DNA of 64,000 bases, taken from NCBI GenBank assembly GCA_021464245.1, contig JADCRB010000030.1, positions 2,569,376 to 2,633,375 of the forward strand, read 5' to 3'. The translations under genes were made by a program, and so were the position numbers. The DNA comes from Carallia brachiata. Its lineage: Eukaryota > Streptophyta > Magnoliopsida > Malpighiales > Rhizophoraceae. Within the stretch, counting starts at the first letter, position 1. Every line of letters begins with the position of its first letter. The notes beneath the pieces are model-generated. The model was given only the letters and a program-made list of their open reading frames with translations. It ran no database searches and had not been told where the DNA came from. Shown piece by piece: positions 1-12,602 of this stretch.

Positions 1-2013
1 TCTGCTGTCAAGCAGAGATTCGCATTTGCATGATGAATGGCATACTGATTTACTCGGTTGCTGTTCAGAACCTAATTTATGTATGTCCACTCAGGCTCTT
101 AGGTTGTGTTTTCTGCACAAGTTTTTCCATTGGTGTAATAAAAATGATAATTCTCCTTTCATTTCTTTTGGCATCTTCTATTCACAGTCTGTTCCTAAAT
201 TTAACCATGAGATATGCCCCTTCTTGTTTTCTCCTACATATCTCTAACTTTGCTACAATAAGTAATCATGTTTGTGCTTTCTGACATGAGAAATTGCTTC
301 CTGTTCCTTCATTATTTGATTTGAGGTTCTTTGCATACAGTGGTGACATATTGGGGGGTTTTTTCCTTCTCAATATACAAATAATAACCAATAGCACAAT
401 GTTCTTTTGCTTAGCGGCATGTTTAATGCCTGTAGACATGTGATTATTATGCTTTTTAATGGACAATTGGTGACTGAGGGCCATTTGTTTTACCATTTTC
501 TTTTGCATCTTCTGTTCCTTGGCAGTCTTGCTCAAGTGGGCATTGAGGAAATGAATGTTAGATGTCCAAGACTTGTTATTATGGGACTATCTTGTATGTG
601 TTAATGCCAATTCTGTCTTTTGGGCATCCCTTTAAATTTCAGGCATAAAGACATTCTTCTATCCTTGTGGCACATTCTCAAAGATTGCTACCGTGGCAAC
701 TAATAAGCATATGTGTAAGTGACTTTAGATTGCGTTTGTGTTTTATTCTGATTGTTGTCTTGTACCTTTGTCACTTTTTATAATTTTTTAGATTGTGTTT
801 TTGTTATATTTGAACTATGCCAGAATGCAGATTTTTTTCCCTTTTTTGTGGGTTAAAGCTCTCTGTGCAAGAAAGTATCTACTGTATTACTAAAGAGATT
901 GTGGCTTCTTTCAACCACAAACAAAGACAAAAGTTTGTGGCTTCACAGGCATGTAAATGTAGTAGTTATTCTCAATGAAACTGTAGGATTTGTCAATGTA
1001 AATCGATAGAGACTTGAGATATGTTTGAATAAGCTGATATGAAAAATTTCAATGCCCTACACATGAACATTTTTCCCCACAATTTATTGATTTATCTAAA
1101 ACTTTAACATTAAAAAATCCCTGAAATGTTTCATTTCGTCAAGCTTTTATTCATACTTACATAAAAAAGTTGTTTTCTTTATGATCATCAGCTTCAGCCG
1201 AAGCATGTAACGAATTGATGGCATACTCATTGATATTGTCATGCTGCTGCTATACTTGCTGCATTAGAAGGAAGCTTCGCAAAATGTTCAATATCACGGT
1301 AGTTATTCAACACGGTGCTTCATTATCTCTATTCGATTGTGCACCATATATTGGAGATTTAGACACATATCATCAAATGAAGTTGTGCTGTTTACGTGGC
1401 TAATGCTGTTCACAGTGCTCAGCAGACACTTTATATTATAATGATCATGACTCAATGGTTTCAAACTGCTGCCTGAATCCAACACTTTATGATCATAATG
1501 ATCACGAGTCAACAGTTTGAAGCTGCTGCCAGAATCCACCCAGAAAATCCATACAACTAATATGATGATGCATTTTAGAATTTTCTAAGCATGCATATTG
1601 CACTATATTTGGTTTATTCAGAGATGGTTTATTCTTAATCCAAGATTTGGGTGTTTTGGAGTGGCCTCTTACTATCTTTTCCTTTGGCAGGGAGGTTTTG
1701 TTGATGATTTTCTTTCACATTTGATGTGCTGTTGCTGTGCCCTTGTCCAAGAATGGCGGGAAGTGGAGATTCGTGGGGATTATGGTATGTGATCAAGTCC
1801 TTGATAGTTTTGAAACTACCAATTGTATTCTGGTACAACCAGTTGTATACTGGTTTAGGAATATGTTCTGGATCGTACATTTTAAAGCTTTGTAAAGATG
1901 CTCCCCAACCCTTGACAGTTAGCAAGTGTGAACTATGTGTGACATGAATTTATTTGACAGGTAGACAGAAAACAAAAACAAGCCCGCCGACATCACAGTT
2001 CATGGAATCCTAA
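1..2013 (+). CDS. MCA1: MCA1-like (MID1-complementing activity) PLAC8 protein, 3' part only
   Basis: This is the C-terminal 134 residues of a plant MCA protein, a plasma-membrane protein linked to stretch-activated calcium uptake. I read five exons: 2-80, 643-714, 1192-1298, 1691-1784 and 1961-2013 (stop TAA 2011-2013). All junctions are GT-AG and keep phase. The joined frame shows the Cys-rich PLAC8 region: EWHTDLLGCCSEPNLC, then PCGTFSKIATVATNKH, SSAEACNELMAYS, SCCCYTCCIRRKLRK, and the hallmark CCCCALVQEWREVEIRG, ending SPPTSQFMES. That ending is as I recall it for Arabidopsis MCA1. The N-terminal half, with the membrane segment and EF-hand-like region, lies left of the window. The penultimate exon is cut by the start of duplication block 1, and a decayed second copy of its end lies at 10272. 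MCA2 is the alternative name; neighbouring genes favour MCA1. Confidence 0.85.
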
Positions 2014-4217
2014 ATAATTGGATGAAGCTGCTGTTTAATTATTGTCCAGGCGTTTAAACCCGTGGAAAGTAGGGATGCAGAGGTAATGGCTAATTGCCGC
2101 TGTTACATGATACTTGTATGGGACTGTTTTTCCATTTTGAGTTAACCATATATTAACCCATATGTAAAGATGCTTTTTGTCACCGTCATAGTCGGGATAT
2201 GATGTATCATAGACTAAATCTAAATGGTTTAATGCTTTTCAAGTTAGCCTTGTGTAGTTTTATTGCTACCATAACAGTTTCCGGCAACTTTACGGATTTA
2301 TAATTTTTAAGTTTTATTGCGTAGTTTAATCTTAGGTAACGCTAAAGTTTTATCTAACGATTTCTAATAGTTTGTTTATTTATTTTTTTCAAATTTCAAT
2401 AATCCAATGGTGTATATCATTTTATTACTACTTAAATATTGTTTTGTAATATTTCACATATACTTTTCCCTTAAAGCCATTTGGTAATCGTAGTACAGCA
2501 CATAATTCATATTTGTGTTTGAGTTCAGGCATCTCTGCCCATTTAGTTCGGTAATTGCGCTTGTTACTACCCATCTTATTTTTCTTTGGGCTTTGGCACT
2601 TATTCAGGCCATCTAATTCTGTTTTTCCCTCTCCTTACGTAACACGTGTATACGGCTATAGAGAAGACATTCTTTGGACCGTCTGAGATAATAGTTTAGT
2701 TAGTAATTTGTAATTTAGTGTACCTTCTCTTTTATTGGTCCATATTCGAGTCTTTGTCGTTGCACTTTAACTTGCGGGGAATGCTGTGCATACACTGTGA
2801 GTTTCAGACTCATTAACACTAAGGTCGGGTATGAGAGAGGTTCAATTGGGTCTAATAATATTCGGATGGTAGATTCTCTCTCTGTGTAAGATTGAATAAG
2901 AACAGATAACTCTTAATTCAGTGTATAGATTCGATGGTTAGTCATTATTCTATAATCTATAGTGTTTCTTTTTCTTTTTACCCTTGGACGTCCAGAATAA
3001 TAGCTTGATATTTTTACCAAGAGAAAATATTTATGGACTACACTTTAGTGCTATTCATGCTATATTGTGATAGGAAAAAAAAATTAAATTTTTTTCTAAA
3101 ATATTAATATTTAAAATAATATTAAATATATTTAAAATATATTTAAAATTTAATTTCTTTTTATAAAATAGGAGTAAAGATGAAGTAAAGCGGAATTGTA
3201 CGAGCATGTATCAAAGTCCGTTTAGCAATTACCAAATCAAGCTCCCAAGAGGCCCACCGTCAAAAATAATTAATATATACTTTATATTATTTTATTTATC
3301 GTATTCCATGTGGAAAATACATTGATGCATGATTATATCAGTATAGTTTAGTAGTTAGAACTTAAATTTTTATTTTAAATGTCTTAAGTTAAAATTTTAG
3401 AAAGAGAGGAATGTGATTTATAAGAGAAGAGAGTTACTTTTATTATGTAATTCACGATCTAATAAATTTCTAAGTGAATTAAAAAAAAATGATTATATCA
3501 GCACTGGTTTATAACCCATATCCTTTCTTAACAAGGGCTGGTAAATTCTATTTTAAATGGCATCACGTTAATTATTAGTCTCTGATCTGGTTTATAATTT
3601 TATTATGTGGTGTCGTTAATTTTATAAATATTAATATATTTGGTTTTCTTTGTAAATTTTCGCCTTAGATATCCTAACAATTATAAATAGATTTTCAATT
3701 TATTTAATATCTGTTACGTATTTATTTAATTCATATTACCAATTATTCACGTAAATTTAGTTAATAAATAAATAAATAAATTCAAATTTCTTTTCCTCTT
3801 CAAAAATATTATTCAAAATATAAATCTTTTCTCTTTTAAATAAAATATGAAAACAGATTTTTTTTAATAACTATAATAAATCTGTGCAGGACACGGGTCT
3901 TATTCTAATTATTAACTTATATTGTAAAACTACGGCTACGATGCTGCACTGCGATACAACTCCTATCGTGGTACGTAAGAATAAAAGAAAGACGAATAAA
4001 AATTGACGCGGATTAAAAGGAGAAAAATAAGTAGATGCGTCTATGAGTATAAATACAGCGACTATATAGTAATTTAAATTATTAAATTATAAAAAATTAA
4101 TTAAATTTTAAAAAAATAAAAATAAATAAATCGTTAAATTAATTATACGTCTTTTGTATGTATTTTTAAACTTGTCTACGTGATGGCTCTCGGTCCCTCG
4201 AAACAAAATCTATCGAA
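2014..4217. other. Intergenic, AT-rich, no gene seen
   Basis: I see no supported coding region. The stretch holds the likely MCA 3' UTR, then increasingly AT-rich DNA. Most of it has a diverged counterpart at 10531-12400 in block 2, so it is part of the duplication and not unique sequence. Confidence 0.6.
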
Positions 4218-4670
4218 ATATCAATATTTTTAATTCTAAACTTTTAAATTTTTTTTACATTTGACTTCTAAACATTTTTAATATTTCATTTGAGTTTTAA
4301 ATCTTTTAATTTTTTATTAAATCAGTCTCTATGTTTATCAAAAGTGATTAATCTATTAAAAAATAATTTTAAATTTATAAAAAAATTATTTAAAAAAATA
4401 TTAAATGTATTAATTGAATGTCTTTTTTATCAAAAATATGCATGTTACCTATTTAATTCATATATTTGTTGATTAAAAAATATTTAATTTATGTATTTAA
4501 TTTTTTTTAAATAATTTTTATTAAGTATAACTCATTAATTAATTAATTAATTATTTTTTGTAATTTAAAATACTGATATAATATAAAATTAAAAAATTTA
4601 AATTTAAATAAAATATTTAAAAAATTTAAAATTTAAATATAAAAGAATTTAAAAATAAAAATATTGATAT
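4218..4670. mobile_element. AT-rich TIR element (MITE-like) upstream of SKP1 copy 1
   Basis: The left end begins ATATCAATATTTTTA and the inverted right end reads the same. Imperfect similarity extends for roughly 100 bp, although AT-richness inflates it. The matching place in block 2 (near 12580) lacks it, so it probably arrived after the duplication. I could not define a convincing target-site duplication. It ends about 60 bp before the SKP1 TATA box. Confidence 0.5.
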
Positions 4671-4730
4671 CGCAAAATTCCCAACGACCGCATCGCGCAT
4701 AAGATCGCTCTCAAGTATTTCACGCCTCTG

Positions 4731-4738
4731 TATAAAAG
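4731..4738 (+). promoter_or_regulatory. TATA box of SKP1 copy 1
   Basis: TATAAAAG lies 81-88 bases upstream of the SKP1 start codon at 4819. The flanks (TTTCACGCCTCT before it, TCTAGTTTCTAAGG after it) are shared with the other copy at 12603. Confidence 0.65.
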
Positions 4739-4818
4739 GCGGTCTAGTTTCTAAGGCGAGGGCATTCGAGTCATATTAAACTTTTTATCCGGATCTGTCG
4801 TCCAGAATTGCGGAAACG

Positions 4819-6489
4819 ATGTCGTCTACGAGGAAGATAACTCTGAGGAGCGGCGACGGGGAGCCGTTCGAGGTGGACGAGGCGGTGGCGCTGGAGTCGC
4901 AGACGATCAAGCACCTGATAGAGGATGTTGGCGCCGACAACGACTTCCCACTCCCCAACGTCACCAGCAAGATCCTGGCGAAGGTGATCGAGTACTGCAA
5001 GAAGCACGTGGAGTCTCCCAAGTCCGACGCTGATCGGAGCGCCACCGTCGACGAGGACCTCAAGACCTGGGACGCCGAGTTCGTCAAAGTCGACCAGGCT
5101 ACCCTCTTCGATCTCATCCTGGTTAGTCCTCTTTCTTTTCCTTCGCTTTAGTTTTTAGATCTGCTCCTTTTGAATATCTTTTTTCCAATTTTTTCGTTTT
5201 TTTTTTTAAGAAATCATAGTAATTGAAATTGTAAATTTAGGGTTTTCCCTTGTTATGCAAATGAGCAGCCGAAGCGCGGAAATAGACGCAACAAAATAGA
5301 GAATTCTGAAATAAAAGAATAAATAATGTATAGAATTAGATGTTTCGGTTTAAATCTTACGTTCATGACAAAGATAGACTGAGAATATTTACTAATAAAG
5401 CAAATAAGAGATATTATAGTGTCATTCTCGCTTATAATACCCAAAAGTCCAGTACACCCAAATTGACAGTCACTTTTTTGACACCAACAAATGCAAACCT
5501 CATGTACACCAAATAACAAAAGAGCTAATCTGCTATTGTCCCTCTTCTCACCGAAGACATGAGAGTGCGAGACTCAAAACCAAAAGAGCTAACTCTACTC
5601 TTAGTCCCTCTGTGCACCTCTCGATCAACACGAGAGTGCAGAACCTGAGATCAAAGAGCATTGGCCATGCTCTGGTTCCTTAATCCCTCTCGATTGCATT
5701 TTACAAATCAGAATGCCAACACATATATATATATTATATATATTATCTATATATATATATATATATATATAATATCTATATATATATATTATTATATATA
5801 TATATATATATCAACCAACCTATGCATTAAAGGACAAAACTTAATAAATAAGCTAGGCCCTGTTGTTGTCCAAAGCTTGCAACTTTGAATTACCAATTCA
5901 AAATTGGCAGCTAGCAAAGGTGGACGTAGGCATGCGTGCCTTTGTCCACGTACATATAAATTTGTTATTTTCTTCATTCTCGATTTGCGGCAGATATCAA
6001 AAATCCATTGGTGGATTTGCATGTGGATTGTGGCGAACCGAAGACTTCGCTGGATACATTAAAATGCTATGCATGCGTGATTAGATTTCAAATGCATGGT
6101 CCAAGATCCCAGCAATTCAAGGCCCAATACTCACACTTTTGCTCCAATGTTTCATTTCTTTTTTAAAAAATCATGGTAATCGAAATTGTAAATTTAAGGT
6201 TATTAGAGAAGGAATTGTTGGCTGAACTAAGGTATGATGCGAACTAGAATAACTGGATAGTCCTCGCTAAAATAATACGTTGGTTTATGTTTGATCAAGT
6301 GATTGTTAATTGCAGGCTGCCAATTACCTGAACATCAAGGGCCTACTGGACCTCACTTGCCAGACTGTTGCGGACATGATAAAGGGAAAGACCCCAGAAG
6401 AGATCAGGAATACTTTCCACATCAAGAATGACTTCACTCCGGAAGAGGAGGAAGAGGTTCGTCGGGAGAACCAATGGGCTTTCGAATGA
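4819..6489 (+). CDS. SKP1: SKP1-like protein (SCF ubiquitin ligase adaptor), copy 1
   Basis: This 158-residue SKP1/ASK protein bridges CUL1 and F-box proteins in SCF ubiquitin ligases. Exon 1 is 4819-5121 (101 codons) and exon 2 is 6316-6489, with GT-AG ends and phase 0. The N-terminal POZ-like part opens [19 protein letters not shown] and contains [19 protein letters not shown]. Exon 2 begins [20 protein letters not shown], and the family C-terminus NQWAFE closes the protein. The start is the first Met of the family N-terminus, 81 bp after the TATA box. The single intron, after LFDLIL, sits where plant SKP1 genes carry theirs. It is about 1.2 kb long, swollen by an insert absent from copy 2. 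Copy 1 differs from copy 2 mainly at residues 33-43 and around KTF/NTF in exon 2. Confidence 0.93.
5250..6140. other. Insert in the SKP1 copy 1 intron, with (TA)n tract
   Basis: Copy 2 has no counterpart for this part of the intron, so it was probably inserted in copy 1. It contains a TA-rich microsatellite at about 5719-5811 and two related sub-segments (GAGAGTGCGAGACTCAAAAC near 5561 and a similar stretch near 5630). It starts near TGTTATGCAAATGAGCAG, but I could not prove LTR or TIR ends. Confidence 0.45.
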
Positions 6490-7152
6490 AGTATGTTTTG
6501 ATGTTGTTTGTCTAAGACATCAAGAACTTGTTTAATGCAATATGGTTACTAGTAGACTCTAAATCTTTTGTGTCTTTTAATTACTGTTGTGAACTTTGGA
6601 GTGCATTGACATGCGCATGACATTAGAATTTGGAGCAAGGTGCTTGACAGTGGCAGGGTCTTCCCTTTTGTTTATCCCTTGCCCGAATGCCCATTAACAT
6701 TGTCACTCGTTATGATGTTCTCTATGTTCATATGTGCAGTCGTTTTGCCTTAATGTCCATTTTCCTTTTGATTGTCTTTTGGTGGATTTGATGTCTGTGA
6801 CTAAGAGTTTTCTAGCACAACTTGGTTTTTCCTGTCCGTTGGATGTTGCGCACAAGTTTGGTTCTGCGATCTTGTTAACTTTTATGTTACCTGCCTGCAT
6901 GCGTGAAGCATTGCCTTGAGACTCTTTTCCATGCGTGGTATGCAAATGCGGTAAACAGTTGTGTGGCTTGATTTTTTATTAAGATTATTGATACTAAGGA
7001 GATGAGGTAGTTGATAGCGGTGCAAAGAAAGAAGTGGCACTGCCTCTGATTTTTCTCAAACGTACAATGAAAGAAATATGAGTTTTGATTCTTAATTAAT
7101 GCAAACTCATGCCCATCAAGCTACACATCACGAGAGATCTCGGCCGTCCACA
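6490..7152. other. SKP1 copy 1 3' UTR and downstream spacer
   Basis: There is no supported coding region. The sequence is mirrored by 14431-14820 after SKP1 copy 2, with deletions there, and probably includes the transcript 3' end. Confidence 0.5.
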
Positions 7153-7425
7153 GATGCGCATTGCATTGCTTCGTTTATCCCCATCAAAACATGAAAAGAG
7201 AGTGCTCTCTTAATGTCAAGATGGTTTTTTGGTTCAAAAGAAGATAGGTTTTTTTTTTCTTTCAGGTACGATGAATAATTGTACCCTACCGATGCGCATT
7301 GCATTGCTTCGTTTATCCCCATCTAAACATGAAAAGAGAGTGCTTCCTTAATGTCAAGATGGTTTTTTGGTTCAAAAAAAGGTGGTTTTTTTTTATCTTT
7401 CAATTACGATGAAAAATTGTACCCT
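7153..7425. repeat. Tandem repeat, two units of about 135 bp
   Basis: GATGCGCATTGCATTGCTTC recurs at about 7153 and 7292. Each is followed by GTTTATCCCCATC, a CATGAAAAGAGAGTGC segment and GTCAAGATGGTTTTTTGGTT. Block 2 has only one such unit (about 14826-14910), so this is a local duplication in block 1. Confidence 0.75.
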
Positions 7426-7615
7426 ACCGTGCATTTTATATTGTGGAATATGGTAGAATTATCTGAGCAAAGAGTGACACCCACACACACACGCACACAG
7501 ATTTTTTTGGAGATAATATTTGATATGTTGTTGACCAAAGTAAATTTGAGAACAAATAACACCACACAATAAAAATCAATCAGTATATATTGTTACACAC
7601 ATTCACTCAAAAATT

Positions 7616-8475
7616 GCTCTGTTTGGTAACCATGAGAAAGGAATAAGAAATGAAAATTACAATTCCCAATGCAAATTCTCGTGTTTGGCATCCATAAAAA
7701 ATTGCTTTGTTTGGTAACAATGAGAAATGAAAATCACAGTTTCTAATGCAAAATCTCGTGTTTGGCATCCAATGGAAAGGCATGAGAAAAATGTTGACCG
7801 TACATGTCAAAGTTTACAGATGAAAAAGAAAAAAATAAAAACCAAAACGCATGAACTAAAATTATTAACATAACCTTTAATTTTATTTGTTATTAACAAA
7901 ATTAATTTGTACACACAAAAGATGAGGAAAAAAAAAAACTAAAATTGAATGCCAAGATGTTGGCCTGCCAACATGAGGTGACTGACATTGAGAAAGATGT
8001 TGGTCGAACATGTTAGAGTTCACAGATAAAAAGGAAAAGAAAAAAAACCAAAACGCATAAACTAAAATTACTAACATAACCCTAATTTTATTTTTTATTA
8101 ACAAAATTAATTTGTACACACAAAAGAAGAGGGAAAAAAAAAACCAAAATTGAATGCCAAGATGTCGGCTGCCAACATGAGGTGTCTGACGTTCATTTGC
8201 AAGACAGGTTTTCCAACAATGGGATAAAAAATCAAAAACAAAAATCATTCAAAAAATTATGGATAGTTTAGTAATTTAATATATATAATTATCTTTTCCA
8301 TCACTTTTTCTTACAATCCAACATAGTAATTTACTTTCTAATTATTTTCTTTCTCACATCATCCATTTATCCAAACAACAGATCCATTCACATTTTTTCC
8401 TCACAACTTTCTTTTCAAATCATTTTCTTTTTCATCACTTTTGTTTTCACAAATTTTTACAATCCAAACACAGCA
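7616..8475. mobile_element. TIR-like element with internal tandem repeats, block 1 only
   Basis: The ends are GCTCTGTTTGG (7616-7626) and CCAAACACAGC (8465-8475), an 11-bp inverted pair with one mismatch. They are flanked by ATT on both sides, a possible 3-bp target duplication. Inside, the first ~80 bp is repeated near 7690-7770, and a segment of about 200 bp is repeated (about 7790-7985 and 7986-8190), both with GAATGCCAAGATGT. The block 2 counterpart (about 15100) lacks it. There is no transposase. Confidence 0.55.
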
Positions 8476-9026
8476 TTAATGTTAGACAAGAACTTGGGTA
8501 CACATTCACTCAAAAATTGAAATTGATTCTAAACCTGAGATTCACCATAAGACGAACGTTATTTTGTAAGTTCAAAACTAGACGGGTCGACCTCTTATCA
8601 TTCCTAAAAAGAAACTGTAACTATTTTCATATGACGTTTATATGTTCCTACAAAATTGATTCCAGAATGCCTCTTAAGTTCTGAACTCGGCTGTCTCTGT
8701 CCCCTAACCTAAGTCATATTAGAACACCAGCCCACGATGAAACAGCAAGGTATTTCATAGTCCAGCAATGCAGAGAGAGTGTTACCTTCTCCCCTCGCCT
8801 GCATCAAACATTTCATGAAGAGATGAGGTCAACATTGACACTAATTTATAATGAAGCGAAGTTATCATGATGATGCCAAAAACAGATCCGTTACCTCTCT
8901 TCCTCGTTAGCACAGATATGAGGCTAGTTTCACAGCTTGTGCTCCTCTGGACTTTCTATTCAGCATACCCCAGCTGGGATTGAGGCATTGTTCCTGTTGA
9001 TTGTTGTTGCTTCTCAACTGTCCCAT

Positions 9027-10217
9027 TCACAGACTTCGTTTCTCAACCATTTCACCTGGCATCATGTTGCTCTCACCTATCACGTTTTGCCAGTGGTGAG
9101 CCACTTTGTAATTGTGAACAATGTGCTTCAAGTCCACAAGATTACATCTAGGTATTCTTCCAATTCCTCTTTCTCTCACCATATCTTTGACCCTAACAAC
9201 ATCATCCCATTGACCCGCCACTGCATAGACATTCATTAATAATTGATAATGTGAGAAATTCTGAGGCTCATTCTCTATCATAGATTTCACTATTCTCTCC
9301 CCAAAAGAAGTATTTTCTTGGAAACGACATAGGCTAAGCAAATTAGCCCATAGCAAAGATTCTGATGAGCTGTCCTCGTCATCATCGGGCATGTTCCTAA
9401 ATACATCCTCTGCCTCTTGAAGTAGCCCAGTGCCAGCATAAAGATTAGCCATGCACCAATAATGTGCAAAATTGGGTTTTATATTATGCAAGGAAGACAT
9501 CTCACTGAAAAAATTTCTGCCCTCGGCCAACAGTCTGGCTCAAGCACAAGGGCATAGAACACCAAAGTATGTGACTGAATCCGGAAGCATAGTTTCTCTA
9601 ACTCCCAATCCTGCCTGATCCACCAGCTGCGCAAACAGATTAAGTCCATCTGCTGGATTACCATGAATGCAGTGCCCCAAAATTATTGCACTCCAAGAAA
9701 CCAGATTTTTATCCACCATTTTATCAAAAATCCTCCGTGCCACTTCCACCTTACTACATTTACTATACTTGTCTATCAACGATGTATAGAGAATTACACT
9801 CAATTTCGAAAATGTCTTCAGAACAAACCCCATGTACCGAACGTCCTTCTTTCAGCCTAGCTGACCTTCCACAAGCGCTAAGCACACTCACCATAGTTTG
9901 ATCATTTCCTCTCAATCCACTCTCAACCATCCTCCTAAATAGCATCAATGCATTATGCATGGCCGGGAATATTACCCTTCAAACACTCACTAATCATTAT
10001 GTTCCAAGAAACTACATTTCTCTCAAGCATTGCGTCAAACAATTCATAAGCAAGACCCATCTCACCCGTACTCGCATAGCCACGCAACATCGAATTGCAC
10101 GATACCAAGTCTCTGTGAGAAGTTTCGTCGAGCACCTTCCTACCAAAGTCCGTAACCCCACAACAACAGTACATGTGAATCAACGAGTTCTGCACCGGCA
10201 ACACGCGATCAACCCCG
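9027..10217 (-). pseudogene. Truncated, broken PPR gene copy
   Basis: This is a 5'-truncated copy of the PPR gene at 15645-17402. It keeps the C-terminal two thirds, from GVDRVLPVQNSLIH to the stop. Visible lesions: an in-frame TGA where the intact copy has CGA (near 9538-9540, before the LLAEGRNFF segment), a one-base insertion near 9832 giving CCCC instead of CCC, and a 7-base insertion near 9954-9960. The 5' end is missing because the duplication broke inside the PPR coding sequence at 10217. No promoter or start is visible, so it is non-functional as a PPR protein. Confidence 0.9.
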
Positions 10218-10271
10218 ATCAACAGTACATGGGAATCGGAAGGAGGCCAGCTGATTTTTGGTTATAGACCG
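10218..10271. other. Filler DNA at the block 1 / block 2 junction
   Basis: These 54 bases match neither block in register. The first part, AACAGTACATGGGAATC, is nearly the same as AACAGTACATGTGAATC about 60 bp upstream (near 10160). This looks like a templated insertion made during end joining. Confidence 0.6.
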
Positions 10272-10530
10272 TGTGCTGTTGCTGTGGCCTTGTCCAAGAA
10301 TGGCGGGAAGTGGAGATTATGGTATGTAATCCAGTCCTTGATAGTTTCTAAACCACCAAATTGTAATCTGGTACAACCAGTTGTATACTTGTTTAGGAAC
10401 ATGTTCTGGATGCCATTTTTTAAAGCTTTTGCAAAGATGCTGCCCACCTTGACGGTTAGCAATTATGATTGTATGAACCATGTGTGACATGAATTTATTT
10501 CTAACAGGTAAACAGAAGACAAAAACAAGG
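10272..10530 (+). pseudogene. MCA1 3' remnant
   Basis: This is a copy of the end of the MCA penultimate exon (about 10272-10320), the last intron, and the start of the last exon (10508-10530). It begins inside the exon at the cysteine-rich motif, has lost 12 bases in the EIRGDYG region, and lacks the stop codon, which was removed by a deletion of roughly 85 bp. No upstream exons are present, so it cannot make an MCA protein. Confidence 0.85.
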
Positions 10531-12600
10531 CCGCTGTTACATGATACTTGTATGGGACTGCTTTTATCACCGCATATGCTAGCATGATAGTATTTTAGTG
10601 TGTCTCTTCAATATTAATTCGAGTTTGAATCTCTACGTTCATATTCTTCTGAATGAAAGAGAGATTTATATGTTAGAACTGTATTAAGTTTTAAACTCAT
10701 TAACACCGTAATTGAGTTTGACAAAGACTTATTTTAAATCCGACAGTATTCAAGGTCCGCTTTTAGAATGGTTGAACAGGGACGTTAACAGTATAATAGA
10801 TTATCTCGTCTCACAAATCTGATAACTAATATACTCGTGACGAATCTTTTTTATTTAAAAAAAAAGTATGTGACTGCTTTTTCCACTTTGAGTTGACCAT
10901 ATATTGATCCATATGTAAAGATGCTTTTTATCACTTGCATAATCTGGATACGATGTATCATAGACTAAATCTAAATGGCTTAGTGCTGTTCAAGTTAGTC
11001 TTGTGTGGTTTTATAACAAACATAACTGTGCCCTTTAACTCCCCGGATTTATACTTTTCCCTCGAGTCATTTCCTTCCGTGTTGGGTTGGACTTGGTAAT
11101 CCTATTACAGCACATAATTCATATTTGTATTTGAGTTCAGGCATTTCAGCCCATCTGAATTTAGTTTAGTAATTGCGCTTGTTACTACCCTTCTTATTTT
11201 TCTATGGGTTTCGGCTCTTATTCACCCCATCTAATTCTGTTTTTTCCCCTTATAAATTCGTTTCGTTTAAACGTGTTTATTAATTTTATTTTATTTTTTT
11301 AATAAAATTAACTCATAATTTAATATTATTTAAATTAATTTTTTTATTCAAATGAATCTTATTTATTATATATTATAAAATAATGAATAAATTATACTTT
11401 TTAAAAAAATAGAGTTAAAATAAAAATCTCGTAATTAAAATTTTCATAAAAGTTGACCATGTAGGTAACGCATATGTACGGTATAGAGAAGACATTCTTT
11501 GGGTTTTGCTTGCCTCTTTATGTTGATATACACAACCTTTGAAAGGTACCTTTATAAAGAGATTTTAGTTGGCCAGCCATTATCCTGCAGTGTTCTTTTT
11601 TTACCCCCTTGGGCATCCCGAATAATAGCTGGATATTTTTACCAAGAGAAAAAGTCTATGATCCTACCTTCTAGTCCTACTCCTATTCATGCTATTTTGT
11701 ATTAGGAAAAAAAATTTAAAATATTTTCTAAAAAAATCAAGGTTTAAAATAATACTAAATACATATAGTATATTTAAAAATTTTTGGCTAAAAAAGTACA
11801 TTAAAAATTTAATGTTTTTTTTTTTTTAAAAGAGTAATGGTGAAGTAAGGCGAAATTTGTAGGAACATGTATCAAAATTCTTTTGGGCAATTACCAAAAC
11901 AGGCTCCCAAAGTGGCCCATCGTAAAAAATAATTCATTTACATTTTATATTATTTTATTTATCGTATTCCGTGTGGAGAATGTATTAATGCATAATTATG
12001 CCAGAAAAGGTTTATAACTCATATCCTTTCTTAACAAGGATTGGTAAATTTTATTTTAAACGATATCACGTTAATTATTAGTCTCTAATTTGATTTACCT
12101 TTTTGTTGCGTGGTGTCATTAATTTTATAAATATTAATATATCTGGTTTTCTTTGAAGATTCTCTCCTTAAATAGAATAACAATTATAGGTAAATTTTCA
12201 ATTTATTTAATATCTATTATGTATTTATTTAATTTATGATACTGATTATTCATGTACATTTAGTTAAAAAAAAAGAATCAAATTTTTTTTCTTCTTAAAA
12301 AAATAATGTTCAAAATATAATTTTTTTTCTTTTAAATAAAATATGAAAATATGCTTTTTAATAAATATAATAAATCTGTGCGCAAATAAGGTCAAACTCT
12401 AATTATCAACAATGTTTACTAATTTTATTATTTTTTAAATGAATAAAATTTGTTCAAAACTTAATATCATATAATTTATTTTATTATTTTTTATTTTAAA
12501 TAAACTTCACTTATTATATAATATAAAATTATTATTAAATTGTATTTTAAAAAAAGTGTATTAAATTAAAAATCTCTACATCTTGAGTATTTCACGCCTC
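10531..12600. other. Intergenic, AT-rich, block 2
   Basis: There is no supported gene. It is the counterpart of 2080-4200. A stretch at about 10570-10860 has no match in block 1 and looks inserted, but I see no clear ends. The remainder is AT-rich spacer up to the SKP1 promoter. Confidence 0.55.
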
Positions 12601-12602
12601 TC

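Larger units (their letters stand above)
1725..10217. repeat. Tandem segmental duplication, block 1 (MCA 3' end - SKP1 - truncated PPR)
   Basis: The sequence from 1725 aligns with that from 10272, in the same order and orientation through the MCA tail, the SKP1 gene and the PPR 3' part. It stops aligning at 10217/16827, inside the PPR coding region. Differences are mostly insertions: a TIR element at 4218-4670, an intron insert near 5250-6140 and an element at 7616-8475, all in block 1 only. Confidence 0.9.

Noticed and set aside
4771..5117. Long minus-strand open frames over SKP1 exon 1 (also 12817-13293)
   Set aside because: They are antisense to a clear SKP1 exon; GC-rich coding DNA often opens other frames.
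5252..6117. Intron insert as a solo LTR (starts TG, ends CA)
   Set aside because: TG/CA ends occur by chance; I found no flanking 5-bp duplication, primer site or second LTR.
9479..10222. Several short minus-strand PPR-like frames as separate genes
   Set aside because: They are pieces of one truncated PPR pseudogene separated by a stop and frameshifts.
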